Positions 7,876 to 16,900 of a stretch of 48,489 nt of DNA are shown piece by piece. The notes beneath the pieces were generated by a model. It ran no database searches and was not told the DNA's origin. It saw nothing but the letters and a program-made list of their open reading frames with translations. The position numbers were made by a program, and so were the translations under genes. The stretch is from an uncultured Eubacteriales bacterium. GTDB lineage: Bacteria > Bacillota > Clostridia > Christensenellales > Aristaeellaceae. Within the stretch, counting starts at the first letter, position 1, and the number at the start of each line of letters is the position of its first letter. Location: NCBI GenBank assembly GCA_902765395.1, contig CACWZP010000024.1:1-48489 (forward strand), read 5' to 3'.

Positions 7876-8481
7876 ATGTTCTGGGACAGCGTGGCCGGGG
7901 TCTACGACCTGTTCGTGAATGTCGTCAACCGCAGGACCCACGTGGCGCTGAGGAAGATCGTCGCGGGCCTGATCCAGCCGGGCGACCGCGTGCTGGAGTG
8001 CGCCTGCGGCACGGGGCTGCTCACCGAGGTCATCGCGCAAAAGTGCTCCCGGGTGACGGCCACGGATTTCGCGCCGAAGATGCTGGCGAAGGCGCGGAAG
8101 AACTGCGCCGCGTTCGGAAACATCGCCTTCGAGCAGGCGGACATCACCGCCTTGGATTACCCGGACGACAGCTTCGACGCGGTGGTGGCCGGGAACGTGA
8201 TCCACCTGCTGGACGAGCCCGTGAAGGCACTTAAAGAGCTGGACCGCGTGTGCAGGCCGGGCGGCAGGCTGGTCATCCCGACCTACATGAACCGGGACAA
8301 AAAGGGCAACACCAGCGGCTTCGCCAGCGCCGTCGGCAAGGCCGGGGCGGACTTCAAGCGGCAGTTCACCGTGGACAGCTATCGACAATTCTTCCTGGAC
8401 GCGGGCTATGGGGACGTGACCATACAGCTGGCCGAGGGGCGCATCCCCTGCGCCGTGGCGGTGATGGGAAAGAGGGTGTGA
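7876..8481 (+). CDS. class I SAM-dependent methyltransferase (UbiE/Methyltransf_11-like)
   Basis: A 201-residue soluble methyltransferase. Motif I is VLECACGTG (39-47), the adenosine-binding acidic residue is in ATDFAPKM (about 63), and motif IV is FDAVVAGNVIHLL. The N-terminal FWDSVAGVYD resembles the entry segment of UbiE/COQ5-type enzymes, but quinone biosynthesis is not implied by the neighbours. It is the second methyltransferase of the operon and, unlike the first, has no membrane anchor. Confidence 0.85.
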   Translation: MFWDSVAGVYDLFVNVVNRRTHVALRKIVAGLIQPGDRVLECACGTGLLTEVIAQKCSRVTATDFAPKMLAKARKNCAAFGNIAFEQADITALDYPDDSFDAVVAGNVIHLLDEPVKALKELDRVCRPGGRLVIPTYMNRDKKGNTSGFASAVGKAGADFKRQFTVDSYRQFFLDAGYGDVTIQLAEGRIPCAVAVMGKRV

Positions 8482-8484
8482 CGG

Positions 8485-9219
8485 ATGACGAGCGGCGATA
8501 AGGCGAGGCGGATGATGATCTGCGGCATCGCCGGCAGCCTGCTGTACGTGATCGGGGACTTCCTGTTCGCCGCCACGGGCCGGGGCCAGACGACGGAGAC
8601 CATCGGCCCGTTCACCCGGGTGGCCTATCTGGACATGGCCCAATGGCGCATGTGGGCGAGTATCCTCTGCGGCTTTGTGGGATCGCTGCTGTACTACATG
8701 GGCTTCCATCAGATGTATGGGCTGCTGGACGCGCGCGTGACGGAGCACAGGGACAGGAAATGGGTCCGGCTGTTCCGCGTGGCCTACATCACGGGCACCG
8801 TCGCCTGGACCTGGACGCACGCCATGTTCATGACCAACGCCCTCGTGTTCAAGTATGTCTACGGCGCCTATGGCGATATGCAGGCGGCGGCGGATATCGC
8901 CAACCGGGTGTTCCTTGCCAACGCGCCGGGCATGGCGGCGGCCTATCTCCTCTGCGACGTGGGGCTGACCGTCGCCATGGTCGCCATGGTGTGGAAGGGG
9001 ATCATCCCCCTGAAGGGCACCGGCGCGCGCATCCTGGCCACGTTCTGCAATCCGATCCTGCTGCCGGGCGTGGTGGGGAACCTGCTGGGCCTGCTGCCCT
9101 GGCCGCTGAACCAGCTGGACCACGGCACGGAGTCCTTCGGCCACGCGCTGGTGCTCATGCTCGGGCTGATCCTGCTGAGGGACATGCAGCGAAAGACAGC
9201 GGCACGCCCGACGCCGTGA
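8485..9219 (+). CDS. six-helix integral membrane protein of unknown function
   Basis: A 244-residue protein with about six membrane helices (roughly 10-30, 55-80, 95-120, 138-165, 178-200 and 212-232). Conserved-looking polar residues sit within helices: GDFLF, a WTWTH turn and an NQLDHGTESFGHA loop rich in His and acidic residues. I do not recognise it with confidence; it may belong to a DUF of small integral membrane proteins. It is the last gene before a strong terminator and follows the methyltransferase by three bases. It could be a membrane enzyme or exporter acting with the five preceding proteins. Confidence 0.65.
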   Translation: MTSGDKARRMMICGIAGSLLYVIGDFLFAATGRGQTTETIGPFTRVAYLDMAQWRMWASILCGFVGSLLYYMGFHQMYGLLDARVTEHRDRKWVRLFRVAYITGTVAWTWTHAMFMTNALVFKYVYGAYGDMQAAADIANRVFLANAPGMAAAYLLCDVGLTVAMVAMVWKGIIPLKGTGARILATFCNPILLPGVVGNLLGLLPWPLNQLDHGTESFGHALVLMLGLILLRDMQRKTAARPTP

Positions 9220-9284
9220 AAGCCCTTCCCCGTTCAAGTATTTCCACAGGCGCTCCGCTGGCACCGGATGAGCTGATTCTCCAC

Positions 9285-9334
9285 AAAAGCCCAAAATGAA
9301 ACAATCGACGCGATTGATTTCATTTTGGGCTTTT
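9285..9334 (+). terminator. strong Rho-independent terminator
   Basis: Arms 9285-9301 and 9318-9334 pair perfectly over 17 bp, and inner arms CAATCG and CGATTG extend the stem around an ACG loop. Six T residues at 9331-9336 overlap the 3' arm. It ends the six-gene operon and is A-rich enough on the left arm to work in both directions. Confidence 0.9.
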
Positions 9335-9350
9335 TTCGACTTTTCTGTCA

Positions 9351-9379
9351 TTGACAAAGGCTCAGTTCTCTATTATAGT
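9351..9379 (+). promoter_or_regulatory. sigma-A promoter of nhaC
   Basis: TTGACA (9351-9356), a 17-nt spacer and TATAGT (9374-9379). It starts 15 bases after the preceding hairpin arm. The leader to the NhaC start is about 70 nt and shows no clear riboswitch. Confidence 0.8.
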
Positions 9380-9455
9380 AATACAGTGACAGGGGCTTCC
9401 TGTCGCACCGGATGCCCGGAGAAGCGCGGCGCTCTGACGCCCGCGGGAGGGAACT

Positions 9456-10958
9456 ATGGAATTTGCCATGATAGAGACCGGCTGGCTGTCGCTGCTGCCG
9501 CCGATCATCGCCATCGCCCTGGCGCTGCTGACCAAGGAGGTGTACTCCTCGCTGTTCATCGGCCTGTTTTCGGGCATGCTGATCTACACCATTGCCGGCG
9601 GGGGAACCATCGTCAACACCGTGGCCACCACGTTCGACATGATGTCCTCGAAGATCGCCGACAACGCCTACATGATCATCTTCCTGGCCCTTTTGTGGGC
9701 GGTGGTGGTGCTGGTGTCCAAGTCCGGCGGCAGCGAGGCCTACGGCCGCTGGGCCCAGAAGCGGCTGAAGACCCGGCGCTCGGCCTCCTTCGCCACGTCG
9801 CTGCTGGGCGTGCTGATCTTCATCGACGACGGCTTCAACTGCCTCACCGTGGGCACGGTGATGCGGCCCATCACCGACCGCCTGAAGATCAGCCGGGAGA
9901 AGCTGGCCTACATCATCGACGCCACGGCGGCCCCGGTGTGCATCATCGCGCCGGTTTCCAGCTGGGCGGTGGCGGTGGCCAGCGAGGTGAGCCAGACCGG
10001 CGGCTTCAACGTCTTCCTGTCCACGATCCCCTACAACCTCTACGCGCTGCTGACCATCCTCATGGTGGTGTTCGTCTGCCTGACCGGCTTGGACTTCGGC
10101 AGGATGAAGCAGGCGGAGCAGGCTGCGGCGGGGAAGACAGGGGCGGGGGAGAGCGCCGCGCAGGAGCAGGGCAAGGGCCATGTGATCGACCTGGTGCTGC
10201 CCATACTGGCGCTGATCGTCTGCGCCATACTGGGCATGGCCTGGGTGGGCGGCTTTTTCCGGGGCGTGCCTTTCTCCGAGGCCATCGGCGAGAACCCCAC
10301 CGCGGGGCTCACGCTGGGCGCGTTCGCCGGGTTGGTGACGGCCTTCATCCTCTACATTCCCCGCAAACTGATGACGCCGAAGGAGTTCATCGGCAATATC
10401 GTCTCCGGCATCAGCAACATCGTGCCGCCGATGCTGATACTGATCCTGTCCTGGAGCCTGGGCGGCGTGTGCCGGCAGATGATCGGCACGGGCGTCTACA
10501 TTTCGAGCTTCGTCACCCAGGCGCACCTGCCGCTGGGCTTCCTGCCGTTTCTGATCTTCGTGGTGGCGGCGCTGATGAGCTTCTCCATGGGCACGTCCTG
10601 GGGCACCTTCGGCATGCTGATCCCCATCGTCACGATGATCTGCGCCGCCGACGGCGCGGGCGCGCTGCTGGTGCCCACCCTGGGCGCGACGCTGGCGGGC
10701 TCGGTGTATGGCGACCACTGCTCGCCCATCTCCGACACCACCATCCTGGCCTCCACCGGCGCGGCTTGCGAGCACATCAGGCACGTGGAGACCCAGCTGC
10801 CCTATGCCACCCTGGTGGCCATCGTCTGCGCCGTGGGCTACCTGATCGCGGGCTTCACCCTCACGCCCTGGATCGCCCTGGCCGTCTGCGTGGCGCTGCT
10901 GCTGGGCGCGCTGGTGGTGCTGAACCGCATGGACCTGAAGCGCCGGCCGAACCGCTGA
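9456..10958 (+). CDS. nhaC: Na+/H+ antiporter NhaC family
   Basis: A 500-residue membrane protein with about eleven helices. NhaC-family landmarks include IFIDDGFNCLTVGTVMRPITD (acidic residues within a helix), DATAAPVCIIAPVSSWA, FSMGTSWGTFGMLIPI and GSVYGDHCSPISDTT. It should exchange Na+ (or another cation or amine) for protons or a related solute. NhaC members also include malate/lactate and dicarboxylate exchangers, so specificity is open. The start is supported by GCGGGAGGG just upstream. The gene stands alone between its own promoter and terminator. Confidence 0.88.
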   Translation: MEFAMIETGWLSLLPPIIAIALALLTKEVYSSLFIGLFSGMLIYTIAGGGTIVNTVATTFDMMSSKIADNAYMIIFLALLWAVVVLVSKSGGSEAYGRWAQKRLKTRRSASFATSLLGVLIFIDDGFNCLTVGTVMRPITDRLKISREKLAYIIDATAAPVCIIAPVSSWAVAVASEVSQTGGFNVFLSTIPYNLYALLTILMVVFVCLTGLDFGRMKQAEQAAAGKTGAGESAAQEQGKGHVIDLVLPILALIVCAILGMAWVGGFFRGVPFSEAIGENPTAGLTLGAFAGLVTAFILYIPRKLMTPKEFIGNIVSGISNIVPPMLILILSWSLGGVCRQMIGTGVYISSFVTQAHLPLGFLPFLIFVVAALMSFSMGTSWGTFGMLIPIVTMICAADGAGALLVPTLGATLAGSVYGDHCSPISDTTILASTGAACEHIRHVETQLPYATLVAIVCAVGYLIAGFTLTPWIALAVCVALLLGALVVLNRMDLKRRPNR

Positions 10959-10976
10959 TCGGCGCGTGAAGCCATG

Positions 10977-11010
10977 AATCTCCCGGAAACGGCTGTTTCC
11001 GGGAGATTTT
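10977..11010 (+). terminator. Rho-independent terminator after nhaC
   Basis: AATCTCCCGGAAAC (10977-10990) pairs exactly with 10995-11008 around a GGCT loop and is followed by T residues. Confidence 0.88.
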
Positions 11011-11119
11011 GCATGTACATGGGGGTTTTCAGCCTGACAATGCAGGAATCTTAACATACTGTGTCGAATACTTAACACAAACCGTGCGGCTGGCAGGGCC
11101 GGACGGGGAAACCCAAATT

Positions 11120-11365
11120 CAAAGGCTCTTCACGGAAACCTGGGGAATTGAGGAAGCCCCCTCTCCGCCCTTCGGGCACCTTGAACGAGGGTCTGCCGAC
11201 CCGTTCTCGCTAAAACAGTCCACTGGACTGTTTTCCAGGCGCTCGAACCCCCTCACGGGGGCGAGGCAAGAGTAATAGAGCTTTGCGGCAGCCTTGGCTC
11301 GCCCCCCCGTCAGGGGGAGAGCTGGCAGCCGAAGGCTGACTGAGAGGGGGGTATTCTCCCCAGAA
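11120..11365 (+). repeat. dispersed intergenic repeat, copy A
   Basis: Fills most of the gene-free stretch 11011-11400. It begins with TTCACGGAAA...AATTGAGGAAGCCCCCTCTCC and ends with GAGCTGGCAGCCGAAGGC followed by TGACTGAGAGGGGGG and TATTC. The same left and right ends occur in reverse orientation at 37130-37265. Several internal hairpins are present, for example AAACAGTCCA/TGGACTGTTT. No open reading frame here looks coding. Confidence 0.7.
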
Positions 11366-11400
11366 AAACGTGATGAATCAATTCAAAAGGGGGAAGAATC

Positions 11401-12627
11401 ATGGGCATACTCAAGAAGTGGAACTCGATGAGCCTGATCGTGCGCATACTGATCGGGCTGGTGATCGGCGCGGCGCTGGGCTTCATCGCGCCGAAGCTGG
11501 AGTGGATCGGCGTGCTGGGCGAGCTGTTCGTCGGCGCGCTGAAGGCCATCGCGCCGATCCTGGTTTTCGTGCTGGTGGCGTCGTCGCTGGCCAACTCCAA
11601 GGGCGGCAACATGTCCAAGTTCCGGACCGTCATCGTGCTCTACCTGCTCAGCACGCTGTGCGCCGCCATCGTGTCGGTGTTCTCCAGCTTCCTGTTCAAG
11701 GTGACCATACCGCTGACGGGGCTGGACGCCGTGGACGCCTCCGCCGCGCCCCAGGGCATGGCGGAAGTGGTGAAGAACCTGCTCAAGAGCATCATCGCCA
11801 ACCCGGTGGAGGCCCTGGCCAGCGCCAACTACATCGGCATACTGTTCTGGGCCGTGGTGTTCGGCATCGCGCTGAAGCTGGCGGCCCCCGCCACCAAGCA
11901 GATGATGGAGAACCTGGCCGACGCCGTGTCCAAGGTGGTGCGCTGGGTCATTGCCTGCGCTCCCTTTGGCATCCTGGGCCTGATGTACACCGCGGTGTCC
12001 ACCAGCGGCGCGGAGATCTTCAAGACCTACGGCCAGCTGATCGGCCTGTTGGTGGGCACGATGCTGTTCACGGCGCTGATCGTCAACCCGATCATCGTGG
12101 CGCTGGTGCTGCGGCACAACCCATATCCGCTGGTGTTCCGCTGCCTGCGCCAGAGCGGCGTCACCGCCTTCTTCACCCGAAGCTCCGCCGCCAACATCCC
12201 CGTGAACATGGAGCTTTGCAAGGAGCTGGGCCTGGACGAGGACCTGTATTCCGTGTCCATCCCGCTGGGCTCCACCATCAACATGGACGGCGCGGCGGTG
12301 ACCATCACCATCTTCTCGCTGGTGGCCGCGTTCACCACCGGCGTGCAGGTCACGCTGCCCATGGCCATCTTCCTGAGCATCGTGGCCACCTTCTCCGCCT
12401 GCGGCACCTCCGGCGTGGCCGGCGGTTCGCTGATGCTGGTGCCCCTGGGCTGCTCGCTGTTCGGCATTTCGGGTGACATCGCCATGCAGCTGGTGGGCGT
12501 GGGCTTCATCATCAGCGTGATCCAGGACAGCCTGGAGACCGCGCTGAACTCCTCCGGCGACGTGCTTTTCACGGCCACAGCCGAGTTCCGCGACTGGAAG
12601 AAGCAGGGCAAAAAGCTGCCGTTGTAA
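11401..12627 (+). CDS. sstT: serine/threonine:Na+ symporter SstT
   Basis: A 408-residue DAACS-family transporter. Family features are the N-terminal WNSMSLIVRILIGLVIGAAL helix, the serine-rich hairpin SSAANIPVNMELCKELGL, the GSTINMDGAAVTI motif of the substrate and Na+ site, and the FSACGTSGVAGGSLMLVP segment. It imports L-serine (and threonine) with Na+. The next gene, 12 bp downstream, is L-serine dehydratase, so the pair forms a serine uptake and catabolism unit. Upstream lies the repeat-rich spacer. A weak candidate promoter (CTGACA near 11033) exists but is not convincing. Confidence 0.92.
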   Translation: MGILKKWNSMSLIVRILIGLVIGAALGFIAPKLEWIGVLGELFVGALKAIAPILVFVLVASSLANSKGGNMSKFRTVIVLYLLSTLCAAIVSVFSSFLFKVTIPLTGLDAVDASAAPQGMAEVVKNLLKSIIANPVEALASANYIGILFWAVVFGIALKLAAPATKQMMENLADAVSKVVRWVIACAPFGILGLMYTAVSTSGAEIFKTYGQLIGLLVGTMLFTALIVNPIIVALVLRHNPYPLVFRCLRQSGVTAFFTRSSAANIPVNMELCKELGLDEDLYSVSIPLGSTINMDGAAVTITIFSLVAAFTTGVQVTLPMAIFLSIVATFSACGTSGVAGGSLMLVPLGCSLFGISGDIAMQLVGVGFIISVIQDSLETALNSSGDVLFTATAEFRDWKKQGKKLPL

Positions 12628-12639
12628 GGAGGGCTTTGT

Positions 12640-13836
12640 ATGAAAACCATCAAGAGCGTCTATAAGATCGGCAACGGTCCCTCGTCCTCCCACACCGTCG
12701 GCCCGTACCATGCCGCGCAGATCTTCGGCGCGCGCTATCCCCAGGCGGACCGGTTCCGCGTGACGCTGTACGGCTCGCTGGCCTTCACCGGCGAGGGCCA
12801 CGGCACCGGCAAGGCCATCGTGTCGGGCCTTCCGGGGGCGGAGGTGGTGTTCAACCGGGAGGAGACGGACCTGCCCCACCCGAACACCATGCGCTTTGAG
12901 GCCTACAGGGACGGCCAGCTGATCGGCGAGAACCGCATCTTCTCCATTGGCGGCGGCTCCATCCGCATCGAGGGGGAGCAGTCCGAGGACGAGGTGGAGG
13001 TCTATCCCCAGCAGAACTTCACCGAGATCCTGGAAATCTGCAAGCGGCACAGCCTGAACCTGGCCCAATTCATCTACCGCATGGAGGACGACCGCCTGCG
13101 CGACGCGCTGAAGGTGGTCTGGGAGGCCATGAAGGACTCCATCCGGCGGGGCCTGGCCGCCGAGGGCACGCTGCCCGGCGGGCTGGGCGTGGCGCGCAAG
13201 GCCAAAACGCTGTATGAAAAGCGCTGCTACAACGAGAGCGCCGACGTGACCATGAACCGGGTCATCGCCGCCTATGCCTATGCCGTCAGCGAGGAGAACG
13301 CCGACGAGAACATCGTCGTCACCGCGCCCACCTGCGGCAGCTGCGGCGTGCTGCCCGCGGTGATGTACTACATGCACATGGACCGGGGCTTCCCCGAGGA
13401 GGAGATCCTGGACGCCCTGGCCGTGGCGGCGCTGATCGGCAACGTGATCCGCACCAACGCCTCCATCTCCGGCGCGGAGTGCGGCTGCCAGGCGGAGATC
13501 GGCAGCGCCTGCTCCATGACGGCGGCGGCGCTGGCCTCCCTCTACGGGCTGAACATCGACCAGATCGAGTATGCCGCGGAGATCGCCATGGAGCACAACC
13601 TGGGCCTGACCTGCGACCCGGTGAAGGGCCTGGTGCAGATCCCCTGCATCGAGCGCAACGCCGTGGCCGCCATGAGGGCCATCAGCTCCGTGAACCTGTC
13701 CCGGTTCCTGTTCTCCACCCGGAAGATCTCCTTCGACGAGGTGGTGGCCACCATGTACCGAACGGGCAAGGACATGGATGAGAAGTACCGCGAGACCAGC
13801 CACGGCGGCCTGGCGCAGATCTATTACGCCAATTAG
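12640..13836 (+). CDS. sdaA: L-serine dehydratase (single-chain, [4Fe-4S] type)
   Basis: A 398-residue single-chain L-serine ammonia-lyase giving pyruvate and ammonium. The beta domain is N-terminal (IGNGPSSSHTVGPYHAA) and the alpha domain C-terminal. Cys283, Cys325 and Cys336 are spaced C-x41-C-x10-C, as in the [4Fe-4S] cluster of bacterial iron-sulfur serine dehydratases. The APTCGSCG loop (Cys232, Cys235) is also typical. At 398 residues it is shorter than the roughly 450-residue enterobacterial enzymes. AGGAGGG precedes the ATG. It follows sstT closely, linking serine import to its use as a carbon and energy source. Confidence 0.93.
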   Translation: MKTIKSVYKIGNGPSSSHTVGPYHAAQIFGARYPQADRFRVTLYGSLAFTGEGHGTGKAIVSGLPGAEVVFNREETDLPHPNTMRFEAYRDGQLIGENRIFSIGGGSIRIEGEQSEDEVEVYPQQNFTEILEICKRHSLNLAQFIYRMEDDRLRDALKVVWEAMKDSIRRGLAAEGTLPGGLGVARKAKTLYEKRCYNESADVTMNRVIAAYAYAVSEENADENIVVTAPTCGSCGVLPAVMYYMHMDRGFPEEEILDALAVAALIGNVIRTNASISGAECGCQAEIGSACSMTAAALASLYGLNIDQIEYAAEIAMEHNLGLTCDPVKGLVQIPCIERNAVAAMRAISSVNLSRFLFSTRKISFDEVVATMYRTGKDMDEKYRETSHGGLAQIYYAN

Positions 13837-13856
13837 TACATGCGCGGACCCATCAA

Positions 13857-13890
13857 AGAAGCGCGGCCTGATCGCTCAGGTCGCGCTTCT
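13857..13890. terminator. bidirectional terminator between sdaA and the TIR operon
   Basis: AGAAGCGCGGCCTGA (13857-13871) pairs with 13876-13890, with one G-T pair and a TCGC loop. It lies between two convergent genes. A run of T is present on the minus strand side (CTTCTTTGATG), so it mainly serves the minus-strand operon. Confidence 0.75.
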
Positions 13891-13907
13891 GTATGCGGCG
13901 CTATGGC

Positions 13908-16900
13908 TCATTTGCTGCCGGCCATCTTCCTGCCCGTCTGGATCAGCGCGTTCAGGTCCGGGATCTGGCGGATGGTCAGGTCGTCGCCGTAGGTGCAGAA
14001 GTACAGCTCGTCCCGCTCGGGGTCAAAGCCGTACACGTTTTCCAGGTTCGCCAGCAGGTTCCAGTTCTGCCTGTTCAGCACCAGACCCTTCTGGCTGCAC
14101 CGGTCGATGATGTAGGCGCGGTGGCCGGCCCGATCCTCGCTGATCGCGGTGTCGAGGGTATAGCTCTGCTCCAGGCTGCCGCGGTAGACGCAATCCCCGC
14201 TGTCCAGCCTGAAGATCGCCAGCTGTTGGTCGTCCATGCGCAGCACCAGGTATTCATCCCCGAAGGCGAAGCGGACGTCCACCACGTAGTCCAGCGGCAG
14301 ATCCAGCGGCAGGGTCGTCATCAGCTTTCCGGCCCGCAGGTCGTAGACCCGCAGGGAGCGGTCCTCGTCCATCACGGCCAGCAGCGGCTTCTCCTGCGCC
14401 AGGGACATCATGCGCGTGCTGCTGCCGTGCTGCTCGTCCTCGGTGACGGTCCAGCTGCCCTCGGTGGTGTCGTAGGCGAGGAAGCTGTCCATGGTGTCGC
14501 TCTCCACGCCCGGGCCGTAGCTGCTCAGCAGGATCAGACCGTTGGCGCTCGCGCGCGTGAGCTTCGCCACGATGCTGCTGTCCCGCGTCGCCAAGCGCTT
14601 TTGCGATGGCATCGGCACGGCGTCCTGCTCCTCGGTGTCCAGCCACCAGCGCAGCGTTTCGCCGTCGCACCAGGCCGTCAGCAGCCGCCCGTCGGCCAGG
14701 TAAGCCGCGTCTGCGTTGGAGGCGGGCATCGTGTATACAGCGCCTAGGGCTTTGATCTCCATGTTTTTCTCCTCGGCCAGCAAGGTGTCCACATTGCCTT
14801 CAAAGGCGAAATGATGCACCGCCACGCCGTAGTCCAGCCAGATGTAGCCGGTGCCGTCCGAGAGGGCGAAGACCCTGCCGGGCTCATCGAATCTGTAGTT
14901 TTGTATTTCCGTCAACTCCCGGGTCTGCGTGTCCAGCTTCGCGCATTGCTGCACCTTGCCGTCGTCCCCGTAGGAATAGCCGTTGAGCAGCGCGCCGCCA
15001 TCCACGAACATCACGCCCGGCAAACTCCCGCTTTCCATGTAGCCGTCATTGTCCGGGAAGGGGATGGACTCCTGCACGGTGACGTTTTCATAGGGCAGAA
15101 TGCTCTTGACGCGCAGGACATGGTCGTCATCCTTGGGCACCATCACGATGCCGCCGAAGCCCTCTTCGTAATTCCCTGCCACGACTTTGTCGATGTTGTT
15201 GCCTGTGAGCACAGCCTTTATAAAGCCGTGCTTCATCGGGGCGGCCCGATCCAGAGCCCCCAGGTTGAAGCTCATGTTGAAGTTGCGGGAATCGTACAGA
15301 CCGTAGTCGTTCGACCAGCCCATCGCGTAGTAGCCGTTCTTCAGCTCAAAGCAGAACAGAGGGGTGCCTTCGAGGGGGTAGATATCCACCATCTCATCCA
15401 ACAGGCCCGTCTTGGCGGCGGTCTCGCCGTCCTTTGTGTTCAGGGCATAGAACTGATCCTTCATGCTGAGATACAGCGTATCCCAGGTCAGCAACAGGCA
15501 GCTCGTCTCATTGGAGGAGAAGTAGTAGTCTCTGTCCGCCTTGGGGGTTTGCTTCCGCCAGACCACCTCGCCGCTGGCCAGATCGAGCTTCGTGCAGGTG
15601 GCCGCACAGCTGTTGTCCTTGCAGCGCTGGATCACGTACAGGTTCTTCCCGCTCGCGTCCACGCGCAGGCCGACCACGGGCTCGGAATACCTCTCCGCCT
15701 CCCAGGATTGCAGCGTCCTGCTGGTTCCCGCCTCCAGGTCCACCACATAGATGTACAGGACATCGTCGTTGAAATAATAGCCGGCGAGCTTGCTGTCATG
15801 GTCGAAGAACTGGGCGTCCCGCAGCGCGCCGTGGGATTTGGTATAGATGGGCGTCGAGAAGTTGTACGACAGGTCGCTGTTCACTGAGGCCAGCGGCACG
15901 GTCTGGGCGATCTTGCCGGTCCGGGTGTCCAGCAGGTCGATCCAGTATTCCTTCCAGCCTTCGTTGTCGCCTTCGTCGGCGAAGCGATATTCGTTGTTCA
16001 GCACGGCCAGCCGGGTCCTGTCCTTTGACAGCACGATGGGGGCGGGGGACGAGATTTCAATGCCGTAGCGCCACATCAACTTGCCGGTTTCCTGGTCCAG
16101 GCAGGCGATGGAGGAGCGGCAGGCGTCGATCACGCCGTCCTCCGTCAGGAACAGCCGGGTGCTGCCAGGGAGGGCGCTGTAGGCCATGGAATCGCCGGTC
16201 GAGCGCCAGAGCGGCTCGCCGGTGTAGGGATCAAAGGCGTACACATCGCCATAGTCGTCCGCGGCGAACAGGCGCTCGCCCGCGTCGTCAACGGCGAAGG
16301 CGGTCACGGGAGACTGTATTGAAACCTCTGTCTCCGCCACGTAGGCGTGCGGCGTGGTGCTGAAATCGTATACGTGCAGCGCGTCCAGAAGCACCTTCTC
16401 GGCGGGACCGTAGTAGGGCCGGTCGTCCTCGGGGCCCTCAGGCAGGGCGGCCAGGGCGCTGCGAATGGCGCTGGTGGGGTCTTCCGACGCCAGGGCTTCC
16501 TGGGCGCTCCTGGTCAGCAGCGTGGACTCGCTCAGCTGGACGCGCTTCTTCTGCTCGATCAGCTCCTGATTCCGGGCGGTGATCTGGCCGTTCTTCACCA
16601 GCAGCATGCCGATGAAGGCCGAGGCCGCCACCGCCACCACGGACAGTCCCGCCGCCAGCCGGCGCGCGCGATAGCGCTTTTCCCGCTGGAACAGCGAATC
16701 GTAGGAGCAGCCGATCAGCGCCGCGAACAGGCGCAGCTTCTCGTCGTCCAGCTTGCGCAGCACCTCGTGGGTGCTGCCGCCGACGATGTTGGCCGCCAGG
16801 GGCTCGGTGTTGCCGATCACGTTGCCGTCGGCGTCGTAGATGTGCACCAGCTGGTCCGGGAAGGAGTCCTCCGGGCGGCCGTCCGCCAGCACCACCAGCA

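Noticed and set aside
7069-9357. Very long open frame on the minus strand opposite the methyltransferase and hydrolase genes
   Set aside because: It is a mirror of high-GC codon usage on the plus strand. The product is low complexity and rich in His, Arg and Gly, has no domain, and overlaps four well-supported genes.
11011-11110. Promoter for sstT near CTGACA at 11033
   Set aside because: The -10 candidate (TACTGT or CATACT) is poor and about 350 bp of repeat lies between it and the gene, so it was not listed.
9348-13803. Two long minus-strand open frames opposite nhaC, sstT and sdaA
   Set aside because: Same effect of GC-rich third positions. Both overlap convincing transporters and sdaA and lack ribosome sites or domains.
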